From positions 135,066-199,065 of the forward strand of contig NZ_JBEQCS010000007.1 in the NCBI RefSeq assembly GCF_046054195.1: DNA of 64,000 nt, read 5' to 3'. The stretch is from Celerinatantimonas sp046054195. Its GTDB lineage: Bacteria > Pseudomonadota > Gammaproteobacteria > Enterobacterales > Celerinatantimonadaceae. The position numbers and the translations under genes were made by a program. Below the pieces are notes generated by a model. That model searched no databases and was not told the origin of the DNA. It saw nothing but the letters and a program-made list of their open reading frames with translations. Below are positions 1 to 7,522 of the stretch, piece after piece (the first letter of the stretch is position 1; each line of letters opens with the position of its first letter).

Positions 1-465
1 TATGAAGCAGACTTAGTCGATACAGCGAAAGAACTGATGAAAGAATGTTCTATTCCAGTTGCAACCGATGTTGTTGTTGGTAAAGAATTTGATGAAAAAA
101 CTCCAGCAACTACTAAATCAGTTGCTGAAGTTGCTGATGATGACATGATCTTTGACTTGGGTCCTGATTCATCTGCTCAGCTGGCTGACATTCTTAAAAA
201 TGCTAAAACTATTCTGTGGAATGGCCCTGTTGGCGTATTTGAATTTGACCAGTTTGCTGAAGGCACCAAAGTCATCGCCGATGCGATTGCTCAAAGCGAT
301 GCATTCTCTATCGCTGGTGGTGGTGACACGCTGGCAGCTATCGATAAATTCGGTATCAAAGATAAAGTATCTTATATTTCAACTGGCGGCGGTGCATTCC
401 TTGAATTTGTTGAAGGTAAAACATTACCTGCTGTTGCAATGTTAGAAGAACGCGCTAAAAAATAA
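1..465 (+). CDS. pgk: Phosphoglycerate kinase, 3' part
   Basis: This is the C-terminal 154 codons of phosphoglycerate kinase, which moves the acyl phosphate of 1,3-bisphosphoglycerate to ADP in cytoplasmic glycolysis. The frame is open from base 1, so the gene starts upstream of the window. The nucleotide-binding half is clear: an LWNGPVGVFE block near residue 72, an AGGGDT loop near 106 and the STGGGAFLE loop near 127, all standard for the family. It ends in ERAKK and TAA. fbaA follows on the same strand, as in E. coli epd-pgk-fbaA. Two hairpins sit between the genes and could tune mRNA processing. Only the missing 5' end is uncertain. Confidence 0.97.
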   Translation, partial: YEADLVDTAKELMKECSIPVATDVVVGKEFDEKTPATTKSVAEVADDDMIFDLGPDSSAQLADILKNAKTILWNGPVGVFEFDQFAEGTKVIADAIAQSDAFSIAGGGDTLAAIDKFGIKDKVSYISTGGGAFLEFVEGKTLPAVAMLEERAKK

Positions 466-473
466 TATCTAGA

Positions 474-539
474 AGGAACAGCGCTTTAGCTGTTCCTCTG
501 GTTAATTATCTAACAGCTGGTCACAGTTGTTAGATAATT
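474..539 (+). other. Tandem hairpins in the pgk-fbaA gap
   Basis: Two stem-loops follow the pgk stop. The first pairs AGGAACAGC (474-482) with GCTGTTCCT (489-497). The second pairs AATTATCTAAC (504-514) with GTTAGATAATT (529-539), and the stem continues inward for about five more pairs around a GTCA loop. Neither is followed by a real T tract, so full termination is unlikely. A partial terminator or an RNase processing and stability element that separates pgk from fbaA expression is the reasonable reading, by inference. Confidence 0.6.
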
Positions 540-590
540 TGTTAGAATTGTTATCTATATTTTAAAAGAGACAAGATGGGAACCCTTACT

Positions 591-1667
591 ATGTCTAAAA
601 TTTTTGATGCGGTCAAACCAGGTGTTTTAACTGGTGATGACGTCCAGAAAGTATTCAAGATTGCGAAAGAAAACAACTTCGCTCTGCCTGCTGTTAACTG
701 CGTTAACACCGATACAATCAATGCAGTATTAGAAGCTGCTGCGAAAGTTAAATCGCCTGTAATCATCCAGTTCTCTAACGGTGGTGCGGCATTTTTAGCA
801 GGTAAAGGCATTAAACTAGAAGGTCAGCAGCCACAAATTTTGGGTGCTATTTCTGGTGCTAAACATGTTCACAATTTGGCTGAACATTATGGGGTTCCAG
901 TTATCCTGCATACTGACCATGCAGCTAAAAAATTACTTCCTTGGATCGATGGTCTGTTAGATGCGGGTGAAAAACATTTCGCTGAAACTGGCAAACCACT
1001 GTTCAGCTCACATATGCTGGATCTTTCTGAAGAGTCTCTTCAAGATAACATCGAAATCAGTTCTAAATATTTAGCTCGTATGGCTAAAATGGACATGACT
1101 CTGGAAATTGAATTGGGTTGTACAGGTGGTGAAGAAGATGGCGTAGATAACAGCCATATGGATGCATCATCTTTGTATACTCAGCCAGAAGATGTTGCTT
1201 ATGCATATGAAAAACTGCATGCCATCAGCCCTCGTTTCACTATCGCAGCTTCATTTGGTAACGTTCATGGTGTCTACAAACCAGGTAACGTTGTCTTAAA
1301 ACCAACGATTCTGCGTGATTCTCAGAAATATGTTTCTGAAAAATTTAACTTGCCAGAAAAATCATTGGATTTTGTTTTCCATGGTGGTTCAGGTTCTTCA
1401 TTAGAAGAAATCCGCGAAGCTATCAGCTACGGTGTTATTAAAATGAACATCGATACTGATACTCAGTGGGCAAACTGGCATGGCGTACTAGAATATTACA
1501 AAGCTAACGAAGGTTATCTGCAAAGCCAGATTGGTAACCCGAAAGGCGATGACCAACCAAACAAAAAATTCTATGATCCACGCGTTTGGTTACGCAAAGG
1601 TGAAGAATCAATGGTTAAACGTCTAGAAGAAGCATTTAATGCGCTTAATGCAATCGACGTACTGTAG
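591..1667 (+). CDS. fbaA: Class II fructose-bisphosphate aldolase
   Basis: This zinc-dependent aldolase cleaves fructose 1,6-bisphosphate to dihydroxyacetone phosphate and glyceraldehyde 3-phosphate. The 358 residues align end to end with E. coli FbaA (359). Asp109 and His110 sit in the HTDH motif at the same numbers as the E. coli catalytic and zinc residues. The other zinc histidines are in FGNVHGVYKPG and FVFHGGSGS. I chose the ATG at 591 because MSKIFD is the conserved family N-terminus. An in-frame ATG at 576 has the better upstream AAGAGA and would add five residues. The gene follows pgk and ends at a strong terminator. Identity is certain; the start is not. Confidence 0.97.
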   Translation: MSKIFDAVKPGVLTGDDVQKVFKIAKENNFALPAVNCVNTDTINAVLEAAAKVKSPVIIQFSNGGAAFLAGKGIKLEGQQPQILGAISGAKHVHNLAEHYGVPVILHTDHAAKKLLPWIDGLLDAGEKHFAETGKPLFSSHMLDLSEESLQDNIEISSKYLARMAKMDMTLEIELGCTGGEEDGVDNSHMDASSLYTQPEDVAYAYEKLHAISPRFTIAASFGNVHGVYKPGNVVLKPTILRDSQKYVSEKFNLPEKSLDFVFHGGSGSSLEEIREAISYGVIKMNIDTDTQWANWHGVLEYYKANEGYLQSQIGNPKGDDQPNKKFYDPRVWLRKGEESMVKRLEEAFNALNAIDVL

Positions 1668-1691
1668 TCATTCGCTAATTCTTTAGCATGT

Positions 1692-1719
1692 AAAAACCGG
1701 TCATTTGACCGGTTTTTTT
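1692..1719 (+). terminator. Rho-independent terminator after fbaA
   Basis: The stem ACCGGTCA/TGACCGGT (1696-1713) has a two-base apparent loop and runs straight into seven T residues. It closes the pgk-fbaA unit. Confidence 0.9.
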
Positions 1720-1797
1720 GTTTTTACTGTTGGTTAAGTTGCAACTTATTCATGACTCGTTAAGCTCAATTATACCGTCTTTGTTTAAGAGGTTTGT

Positions 1798-2466
1798 ATG
1801 GCTATCCCCAAAGCATGGCTTTTCACAGTAATTGCTGCATTAGTGCTAAGTGGTCAAGTCTTTGCGACAACATTAACGCTCACAGGTCGCGCTTCGCTCA
1901 AAGTGATGCCTGATATGGCCACAATTATGTTTAGCGTTTCTAAAACAGCAAAGAGCGCCTCGATTGCTAAACAGCAAGCCGACCAGAGCGTGAGTGCTCT
2001 TGAGCAAAAATTTTCGACTAAACCTTGGCTTCATTTTAGTAGTGCTCAGATACAAGTCACACCTGTTTACTCACTCGATTCTGAAAAAAAGCGGCAATTA
2101 GATGGTTACCAAGCAAGGCGTCCAGTCCAAGTAAAAATTACCAACCTTACTAAATTAAGTGATGTTCTTTCTTGGGGACTAACAGATGCTGATAGTGTGA
2201 CGCAAATTCGCTACGATAGTTCTAAACGCGCAAAATTGACTGAAGACGTCCGTCTTGATGCACTTAAAAATGCACAACTCATTGCCCAGCAATTTGCTAA
2301 AGCACTTGGTAAAAAAGTGGTATCGGTTGATGCAATTGATTATGACAACCGCTCTCCGAGCTTGCCGATTCATCTGCTTAAACAAGCAAAGCTAAGCTCT
2401 AACAGTTATCAGAGCCAAAGTCTGAGTATTGATGACTCAGTGCTGGTTCATTTTACTCTCGACTAA
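1798..2466 (+). CDS. yggE: SIMPL-domain periplasmic protein (YggE-like)
   Basis: A 222-residue protein with a signal peptide (hydrophobic residues 8-20, cut near AFA-TT, about 23) and a SIMPL (DUF541) domain over most of the rest. The opening TLTLTGRASLKVMPDMA is the usual start of that domain. E. coli YggE, a periplasmic protein linked to oxidative stress tolerance, lies in the same chromosomal stretch between fbaA and rpiA/serA, which supports orthology. AAGAGG precedes the ATG by seven bases. The E. coli genes mscS, argO and argP from this interval are absent here. The molecular function of the family is not established. Confidence 0.85.
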   Translation: MAIPKAWLFTVIAALVLSGQVFATTLTLTGRASLKVMPDMATIMFSVSKTAKSASIAKQQADQSVSALEQKFSTKPWLHFSSAQIQVTPVYSLDSEKKRQLDGYQARRPVQVKITNLTKLSDVLSWGLTDADSVTQIRYDSSKRAKLTEDVRLDALKNAQLIAQQFAKALGKKVVSVDAIDYDNRSPSLPIHLLKQAKLSSNSYQSQSLSIDDSVLVHFTLD

Positions 2467-2469
2467 TAA

Positions 2470-2493
2470 AAAAGCCTGCATAAGCAGGCTTTC
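2470..2493. terminator. Bidirectional terminator between yggE and serA
   Basis: AAGCCTGC (2472-2479) pairs with GCAGGCTT (2484-2491) around ATAA. Read on the minus strand the hairpin is followed by TTTTTTATTAG, so it is strongest for serA. It also lies just after the yggE stop on the plus strand. Confidence 0.85.
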
Positions 2494-2517
2494 AAATTGC
2501 CATGTAAAAGCGTTGAA

Positions 2518-3750
2518 TTAGTACAATACGCGAGCGCGAATTGTGCCATCGATTGCTTTGAGTTTTTCTAGTGCTTCATGGCTATGAGTGGTCTGAACAT
2601 CAATAACGACATAACCAATTCCACCCACTGTCTGCAGATATTGAGCGGCGATGTTGAACTCATCATCGGCAAAAATCTGGTTAATTTTAGTAATGACACC
2701 AGGTTGGTTATGGTGGATATGCAACAGACGACTTGCACCATCAGTATTTGCTGGCAGAGAAACTTCAGGGAAGTTCACCGCAGACAATGTTGAGCCATTA
2801 TCTGAGTATTTAACCAGTTTTGAGGCAACTTCAGTACCGATATTTTCCTGAGCTTCTTGAGTGCTACCACCGATGTGTGGCGTGAGTAACACGTTATCAA
2901 ATTCACGAAGTGGTGATACAAACTCTTCAGTATTTGATTTTGGCTCGCTTGGATAAACATCGATAGCTGCTCCTGCAACTTTGTCGGTTGCCAAAGCTTT
3001 TGCCAGAGCGTCAAGATCAACGACACTGCCGCGTGATGCGTTAATCAGCATCGCGCCATCTTTCATCTGCGAAATTTGTTCTGCGCCAAACATCATTTTC
3101 GTCTGAGGTGTTTCTGGCACGTGTAAGCTGACAACATCTGCTCGGCTTAACAGCTCTTGCATGGTATTTACTTGGCGAGCGTTGCCCAAAGATAATTGAG
3201 GCTCAATATCGTAGTAAATAACTTCCATACCAACGGTTTCAGCTAAAATCCCCAACTGGGTTCCGATATGGCCATAACCGATGATCCCCAGTGTTTTCCC
3301 GCGAGCTTCAAATGCATTATTAGCTGATTTTTGCCATTCGCCTCGATGAGCTTTGGCATTACGTGCTGGAATGCCACGTAACAGTAAAATGGTTTCAGCG
3401 ATGACCAGCTCGGCAACACTACGGGTATTTGAGAACGGTGCATTAAATACCGGGATCCCTAAATCTCTGGCTGCATTTAAATCGACCTGGTTGGTACCAA
3501 TACAAAAACAACCGATTGCGACTAATTTTTCCGCATGACTTAAGACTTCTTTGGTCAGATTTGTCCGCGATCGGATCCCGATAAAGTGAACATCTTTAAT
3601 TTTTTCAATGAGATCTTCTTTGCTCAAGGAAGTTTTTAATTGTTCAATATTGGTATAACCCGCACTATGAAAACTTTCAATGGAGCTTGGGTGTAATCCT
3701 TCGAGCAGGAGAATTTTTATTTTATCTTTATCGAGTGAAAATTTTGACAT
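2518..3750 (-). CDS. serA: D-3-phosphoglycerate dehydrogenase
   Basis: First enzyme of serine synthesis; it oxidises 3-phosphoglycerate to 3-phosphohydroxypyruvate with NAD. The 410 residues equal the E. coli length. The Rossmann motif GYGHIG is near 158-163, and the catalytic triad is conserved at E. coli numbering: Arg240 in NASRGS, Glu269 in PSEP, His292 in TPHIGGS. A C-terminal ACT domain (about 335-410) is the serine-binding allosteric part in this family. rpiA lies upstream on the same strand with a 229-base gap that contains a strong hairpin, so serA probably has its own promoter. Certain call. Confidence 0.98.
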   Translation of the reverse strand: MSKFSLDKDKIKILLLEGLHPSSIESFHSAGYTNIEQLKTSLSKEDLIEKIKDVHFIGIRSRTNLTKEVLSHAEKLVAIGCFCIGTNQVDLNAARDLGIPVFNAPFSNTRSVAELVIAETILLLRGIPARNAKAHRGEWQKSANNAFEARGKTLGIIGYGHIGTQLGILAETVGMEVIYYDIEPQLSLGNARQVNTMQELLSRADVVSLHVPETPQTKMMFGAEQISQMKDGAMLINASRGSVVDLDALAKALATDKVAGAAIDVYPSEPKSNTEEFVSPLREFDNVLLTPHIGGSTQEAQENIGTEVASKLVKYSDNGSTLSAVNFPEVSLPANTDGASRLLHIHHNQPGVITKINQIFADDEFNIAAQYLQTVGGIGYVVIDVQTTHSHEALEKLKAIDGTIRARVLY

Positions 3751-3810
3751 GGTTTCGATCTACTCCGAGTGTGCTGCATAACAGAGTTATAAACTAGCAG
3801 AAAAGTGATC

Positions 3811-3835
3811 CCGGGGAAATGTATCATTTTCCCGG
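3811..3835. other. Inverted repeat upstream of serA
   Basis: CCGGGGAAATG (3811-3821) and CATTTTCCCGG (3825-3835) pair over eleven positions, one of them G-U, around a three-base loop. On the minus strand it lies 60 bases before the serA start and 145 bases after rpiA, and it is followed at a distance by CTTTTC. It may end rpiA transcription or act as an operator for serA. Neither role is proven by sequence. Confidence 0.5.
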
Positions 3836-3979
3836 AATTGGGGGTGTTTAGTGATTTATCTGGTGTGCAGCGTAAATACAATTTGAATAATTTATGCTCA
3901 AATTTATTGCTAGATGTTTACACCAAATTAAGCTGCATTATCCGAATAAAAAAAGCTATTGATATGTCTGCGCTCTCTT

Positions 3980-4633
3980 TTAACGTTCAATAATACCGTT
4001 TTCGGTACCGATGATGACTTGGTCAGCGCCTCGCAGTGCAAAAATACCATTGGTGACAACACCTGGAATATTATTGATGGCTTTTTCCATGGCAATTGGG
4101 TCAAGGATTTCAAAATTGTGCACATCTAAAATGATATTGCCGTTATCTGTGACAACCCCTTGGCGATATTCTGGCATTCCACCGAGCTTAACCAACTGGC
4201 GAGCTACATAGCTGCGAGCCATTGGAATGACCTCAACTGGCAGCGGAAATTTACCCAGAACATCAACCTGTTTGCTCTGATCGACAATGCAGATAAACGT
4301 TTTTGCCACAGCTGAGACAATCTTTTCGCGTGTTAGAGCCGCGCCACCGCCTTTAATCATCGCGTTGTGTGGGGTGATTTCATCAGCACCATCTATATAG
4401 ATATCAAGCTGATCGACGCTGTTGAGATCTAATACTTCAATCCCGAGCTTGCGCAGGCGTTCAGCAGATTGAACCGAACTTGAAACAGCACCATCAATTT
4501 GACTTGCAATTGGTTTGAGTGCATCGATAAAACAGTTCACCGTAGAACCTGTGCCAACACCAATAATAGTTCCTGGTTTGACATATTTGACGGCCGCCTG
4601 GCCAACCGCTTGTTTTAATTCATCCTGGGTCAT
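3980..4633 (-). CDS. rpiA: Ribose-5-phosphate isomerase A
   Basis: Interconverts ribose 5-phosphate and ribulose 5-phosphate in the pentose phosphate pathway. At 217 residues it matches E. coli RpiA (219). Asp81 and Asp84 (DGADE), Lys94 (KGGG) and Glu103 (REK) fall exactly at the E. coli active-site numbers, and the GTGST phosphate loop is at 27-31. It lies 33 bases after ygfA on the same strand, so the two are probably cotranscribed. The argP regulator gene found beside rpiA in E. coli is missing. Confidence 0.98.
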   Translation of the reverse strand: MTQDELKQAVGQAAVKYVKPGTIIGVGTGSTVNCFIDALKPIASQIDGAVSSSVQSAERLRKLGIEVLDLNSVDQLDIYIDGADEITPHNAMIKGGGAALTREKIVSAVAKTFICIVDQSKQVDVLGKFPLPVEVIPMARSYVARQLVKLGGMPEYRQGVVTDNGNIILDVHNFEILDPIAMEKAINNIPGVVTNGIFALRGADQVIIGTENGIIER

Positions 4634-4666
4634 AAAGACTATCTCAATCTGATATTTATTAACCGA

Positions 4667-5281
4667 TTATACCCTTTTGCGTGGCCATTCCCAGAGTCGA
4701 GATGGCGTGACAATACAATCGAGCGGTTGATCCCAGGTTTGAATGGGTAAGCTTGGATACAGTTGGCTATCGTGGGCGATTCCGATACGCGTCACCTTAT
4801 CTGATAGCGTGCTTAACGTTCTGTCGTAAAAGCCGCCGCCCATCCCTAGACGATTTCCCTGTTTATCAAAAGCAACCAAAGGCATGATTAAGACATCTAG
4901 TTGCTGAGGAGGAAGAACCTGTAAACAGCTAAGTTTTGGCTCAAGGATACGAAAGCGGTTGGAGATAAGCTTAGTGTCACGCTGATAGTGCTGAAAGAGC
5001 AGATGGCCTGAACAAAAAGGATGCAAGATAGGTAGATAAAGCTGCTTTGCTTTCTGCCAGAGCGCATCGATGAGCGGCTTAGTGCAAAGCTCGCCATCGA
5101 AACTTAAATAAAGCGCAATGTGTTGAGCGCTAGTAACTTGCGGATGCGCTAATAATCGCTGACAAACACTCTGCGCGGCTTTTTGCTGCTGCTCAATACT
5201 TAATGATTGACGCCGTGAGCGAATGTCACGGCGGATCTGTTGTCTGAGCTGTTCATTACTTTGGGTCTCATCTATGGCCAT
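4667..5281 (-). CDS. ygfA: 5-formyltetrahydrofolate cyclo-ligase
   Basis: Converts 5-formyl-THF to 5,10-methenyl-THF with ATP, recycling an inhibitory folate. The diagnostic block RLGMGGGFYDRTL is near residues 158-170, and LYLSFDGEL near 60 matches the substrate-binding strand. The ATG at 5281 gives 204 residues; a TTG at 5287 gives 206. There is no convincing Shine-Dalgarno, and the start sits in a tandem duplication of the ten-mer ATATTCAAAC (plus strand 5280-5299), so the initiation region looks recently altered. In E. coli the gene is cotranscribed with 6S RNA; here a DUF481 gene separates them. Confidence 0.93.
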   Translation of the reverse strand: MAIDETQSNEQLRQQIRRDIRSRRQSLSIEQQQKAAQSVCQRLLAHPQVTSAQHIALYLSFDGELCTKPLIDALWQKAKQLYLPILHPFCSGHLLFQHYQRDTKLISNRFRILEPKLSCLQVLPPQQLDVLIMPLVAFDKQGNRLGMGGGFYDRTLSTLSDKVTRIGIAHDSQLYPSLPIQTWDQPLDCIVTPSRLWEWPRKRV

Positions 5282-5312
5282 ATTCAAACATATTCAAACA
5301 CGATTAATTCAT

Positions 5313-6077
5313 TTAAAAATTGTACAACAATGTGACGGCCGTGACTGTATCTAAATGTTCTGGGACATCATCGTCATCATCTGATGAAGGGTTCGTTTGA
5401 TGAGTTAATGTCACACTGGTTTTCAGCGCCAGTGGCCCCCAAATGCTGCTGGTTAGAGAGGTTTCACTGCGGCTCATCGTATTGTATTGACCTATGTCAC
5501 TTGAGAGCGTTTGATGAAATGATGCATTCGAGGTGATATTCCAAGTGTAATCCATTCCGACATGGAAAATACCTTCATCGCGATAATCTGATGATTCATT
5601 ATGACGCCAACCAGGACCTACTTCGAGATCCATGGTTTGAGTATCGCTATGAAATGCTCGGTACCCATAACCTAATGAGGTTGTAATTGTATTATCGAGC
5701 CCATTAAAGCGGTCATTTTCATAGGTGACAAGGCCATAAGTGTAGCGGTTTTTGCTCCAATCTCGATTAACTTTGTAACTGGCGTAGTAGCGTTCGGCAC
5801 TCACTTCACCAGTATCTTTGGCATAGTTTGCTTCAAAATCGGTGTTGTGCCGCCACTTACCATAGAAAAAGTCCATGACCAAACGACCATGACCGCTAGA
5901 TGTATGACTGTTGCCTGTTGTGAGGTTAACCCCTGCTTCGGCTTCGCCAGCATAGCCTTTTTTTTGCAAATCAGAATCGTTAATTTCAAATGCACCAACT
6001 TGGGTTGAACACAATAGCGCCAGCAGCGCGCCAACTGTTATCTTTTTCAGAATCAACCTCCAGCATCGATAATTCAT
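5313..6077 (-). CDS. DUF481 outer-membrane beta-barrel protein
   Basis: A 254-residue exported protein. Residues 11-30 form a signal peptide ending near VGA-FEIN. The remainder is alternating beta strands rich in aromatic residues (GYGYRAFH, VGPGWRHNES, HVGMDYTW) and ends in LLYNF, the C-terminal aromatic expected for outer-membrane barrels. This matches DUF481, the YdiY-like family called putative salt-induced outer membrane protein; transport substrate and role are unknown. A DDDDD run lies in a late loop. The ATG at 6077 has GGTGA upstream, but GGAGG inside codons 6-8 could serve a non-ATG start nearer the signal sequence. It sits between 6S RNA and ygfA, where E. coli has no gene. Confidence 0.85.
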   Translation of the reverse strand: MNYRCWRLILKKITVGALLALLCSTQVGAFEINDSDLQKKGYAGEAEAGVNLTTGNSHTSSGHGRLVMDFFYGKWRHNTDFEANYAKDTGEVSAERYYASYKVNRDWSKNRYTYGLVTYENDRFNGLDNTITTSLGYGYRAFHSDTQTMDLEVGPGWRHNESSDYRDEGIFHVGMDYTWNITSNASFHQTLSSDIGQYNTMSRSETSLTSSIWGPLALKTSVTLTHQTNPSSDDDDDVPEHLDTVTAVTLLYNF

Positions 6078-6256
6078 ATTTTATTCACCAGAGCGTAATA
6101 GAGCATTAATGACCGCACTGGGTAAACAAGCGACTTGTTAATCAATAGTTACTATAACGGAAAGCATAGCAATGCTCATCAGTTATCATCAACAAGACGG
6201 GTGAGATTTATCTGATGCTTTTGGCTATTCTTGTGAGAAATATCTGTGCGTGTGAG

Positions 6257-6438
6257 AGAAGAGAACCCAGGGTGGCGCTGTCAAGTTTTTCCCTTGAACC
6301 GAAAAGTTCAAGGCGGGCTATAAATTTAGTTACCGTAGGCTTCTCAGTTCGCGCTGAGCATGCTCAATAGTAATAAAATATACCCCTTATACTGTAGTAT
6401 CGGCAGAGGAGCAACTGACTGACGCTCACCCCAGGTAT
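6257..6438 (-). ncRNA. ssrS: 6S RNA
   Basis: 6S RNA mimics an open promoter and holds sigma-70 RNA polymerase in stationary phase. On the minus strand I see the conserved pieces in order: a 5' arm ACCTGGGGTG (6436-6427), a CTGCCGATACT stretch like E. coli GAGCCGATATT, TTGAGCATGCTCAG matching TGAGCATGCTCGG, then GAGAAGCC, then the CCTTGAAC/GTTCAAGG hairpin, and a 3' arm CACCCTGGGT (6274-6265) that pairs with the 5' arm. The length of about 182 fits E. coli (184). It begins right after zapA on the same strand, the conserved location. Exact ends are estimates. Confidence 0.9.
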
Positions 6439-6443
6439 TAAAG

Positions 6444-6473
6444 AGTTTAACGATTTATCGAACTATTTTCCAA
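6444..6473 (-). promoter_or_regulatory. Candidate sigma-70 promoter for 6S RNA
   Basis: On the minus strand TTGGAA (6473-6468) and TAAACT (6449-6444) are 18 bases apart and overlap the zapA 3' end. Initiation would fall near 6437, where the paired 5' arm of 6S RNA begins. Confidence 0.5.
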
Positions 6474-6749
6474 TAATGCCTGTTCTATGGTGTTCTGCAG
6501 AGAACGAATTCTCTCATCCATATTTTCAGCATACTCGATATTTTTTTGTTTTTCTGACAGAAGTTCAGAACTGAGATTTAGCGCAACCATCATCGCTAAC
6601 TGCTCATTGTTGCTGGGCATTTTGGCGTGTGCTTCAGCTAGTCGAGCGGCTAGCTCAGCGGCTGCTTCATGCAGTGCTTGTTCTTGTCCTTCAGGACAAG
6701 CAACGCGATATGTTTTTCCTAAAAGGACGATATCTACTGCTTTACTCAT
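6447..6749 (-). CDS. zapA: Cell division protein ZapA
   Basis: ZapA crosslinks FtsZ filaments at the division ring. The 100 residues fit the family (E. coli 109). The N-terminal globular part contains VDIVLLGKTYRVACPEGQE, the typical ZapA signature, then a helix with LAMMVALNLSSELL and a C-terminal coiled coil from about 60 on. It is divergent from ygfB and directly followed by 6S RNA, exactly as in E. coli. The 192-base divergent gap carries the 12-base palindrome AGCTTGCAAGCT (6800-6811), which has no assigned role. Confidence 0.96.
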   Translation of the reverse strand: MSKAVDIVLLGKTYRVACPEGQEQALHEAAAELAARLAEAHAKMPSNNEQLAMMVALNLSSELLSEKQKNIEYAENMDERIRSLQNTIEQALLENSSINR

Positions 6750-6941
6750 CGTGATGGCCTGCCTATCTATGTTGCCGAGACTATATAGTGCGATTGTCTA
6801 GCTTGCAAGCTGTGATGCTTTTTTCAGTCTTTATTTGCCTGCTATATAAGCAATATCTTACACTTTTATTCGCTTCAACATAGTGAAAAATCGCTAGCAG
6901 TGATAGGATCACAGCTCAATTAAGGTATATAGGCTAATATC

Positions 6942-7508
6942 GTGAAAGAGATGACTTACCCGGATTATGCCGAGTTTGGCGAACTTTTGGCTAAACATGT
7001 CATGGCAACCCCTGCTGAAGTACATGGTTTACTCTCTGGATTGCTCGCCGGTGGCTTACCCGTTGATGATCAAAGCTGGCACGTCCATCTCAATGACCTA
7101 TTTAACGATGGTTATGCACTTCCAGCAGCTTTACAACGCAAAATAGAGAAATTGGTAGCCACCAGTGAACAGCTTTATCGAGATAACCAGTTCGCTTTTT
7201 ATCCTTGGGTGCCATCAGACAATGATCCTCTTGATGAGCGCAGTGAAGCACTTGCTCAATGGGTGCAGAACTTTTTAGTCGGATTCGCTCTGGTGTGTCA
7301 GGAATTAAGTAAAGCACCGGATGATATCCAAGAACTCATCAATGACTTTAATCAGATTGCGCAGCTTTCTTTAGAGTTTGATAGCGAAGATGAAGTCAAC
7401 GAACAGGCATTTTTTGAAGTACTCGAATATGTACGAGTTGGAGCCATGGCTTGTTTTAATCATTATGCGCTGCGCCCGTCTAACCCTGCGAGCAAAACTC
7501 TACATTAA
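6942..7508 (+). CDS. ygfB: UPF0149 family protein YgfB
   Basis: A 188-residue UPF0149 protein. It shares with YgfB the TPAEVHGLLSGLLAGG segment, the WV..FLVGFAL helix and the C-terminal EYVRVGAMACFNHY block ending in KTLH. In Pseudomonas YgfB is reported to influence beta-lactamase expression, but in most species the role is unknown. I keep the GTG at 6942 because ATAGG lies eight bases upstream; the ATG at 6951 is too far from it. It precedes ubiH. E. coli has pepP between them, and pepP is absent here. Confidence 0.93.
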   Translation: MKEMTYPDYAEFGELLAKHVMATPAEVHGLLSGLLAGGLPVDDQSWHVHLNDLFNDGYALPAALQRKIEKLVATSEQLYRDNQFAFYPWVPSDNDPLDERSEALAQWVQNFLVGFALVCQELSKAPDDIQELINDFNQIAQLSLEFDSEDEVNEQAFFEVLEYVRVGAMACFNHYALRPSNPASKTLH

Positions 7509-7522
7509 ATACGTTTGTGACC

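Noticed and set aside
3805..3993. 62-codon plus-strand frame in the serA-rpiA gap
   Set aside because: It runs through the inverted repeat and into antisense of rpiA, with no start signal or protein-like composition.
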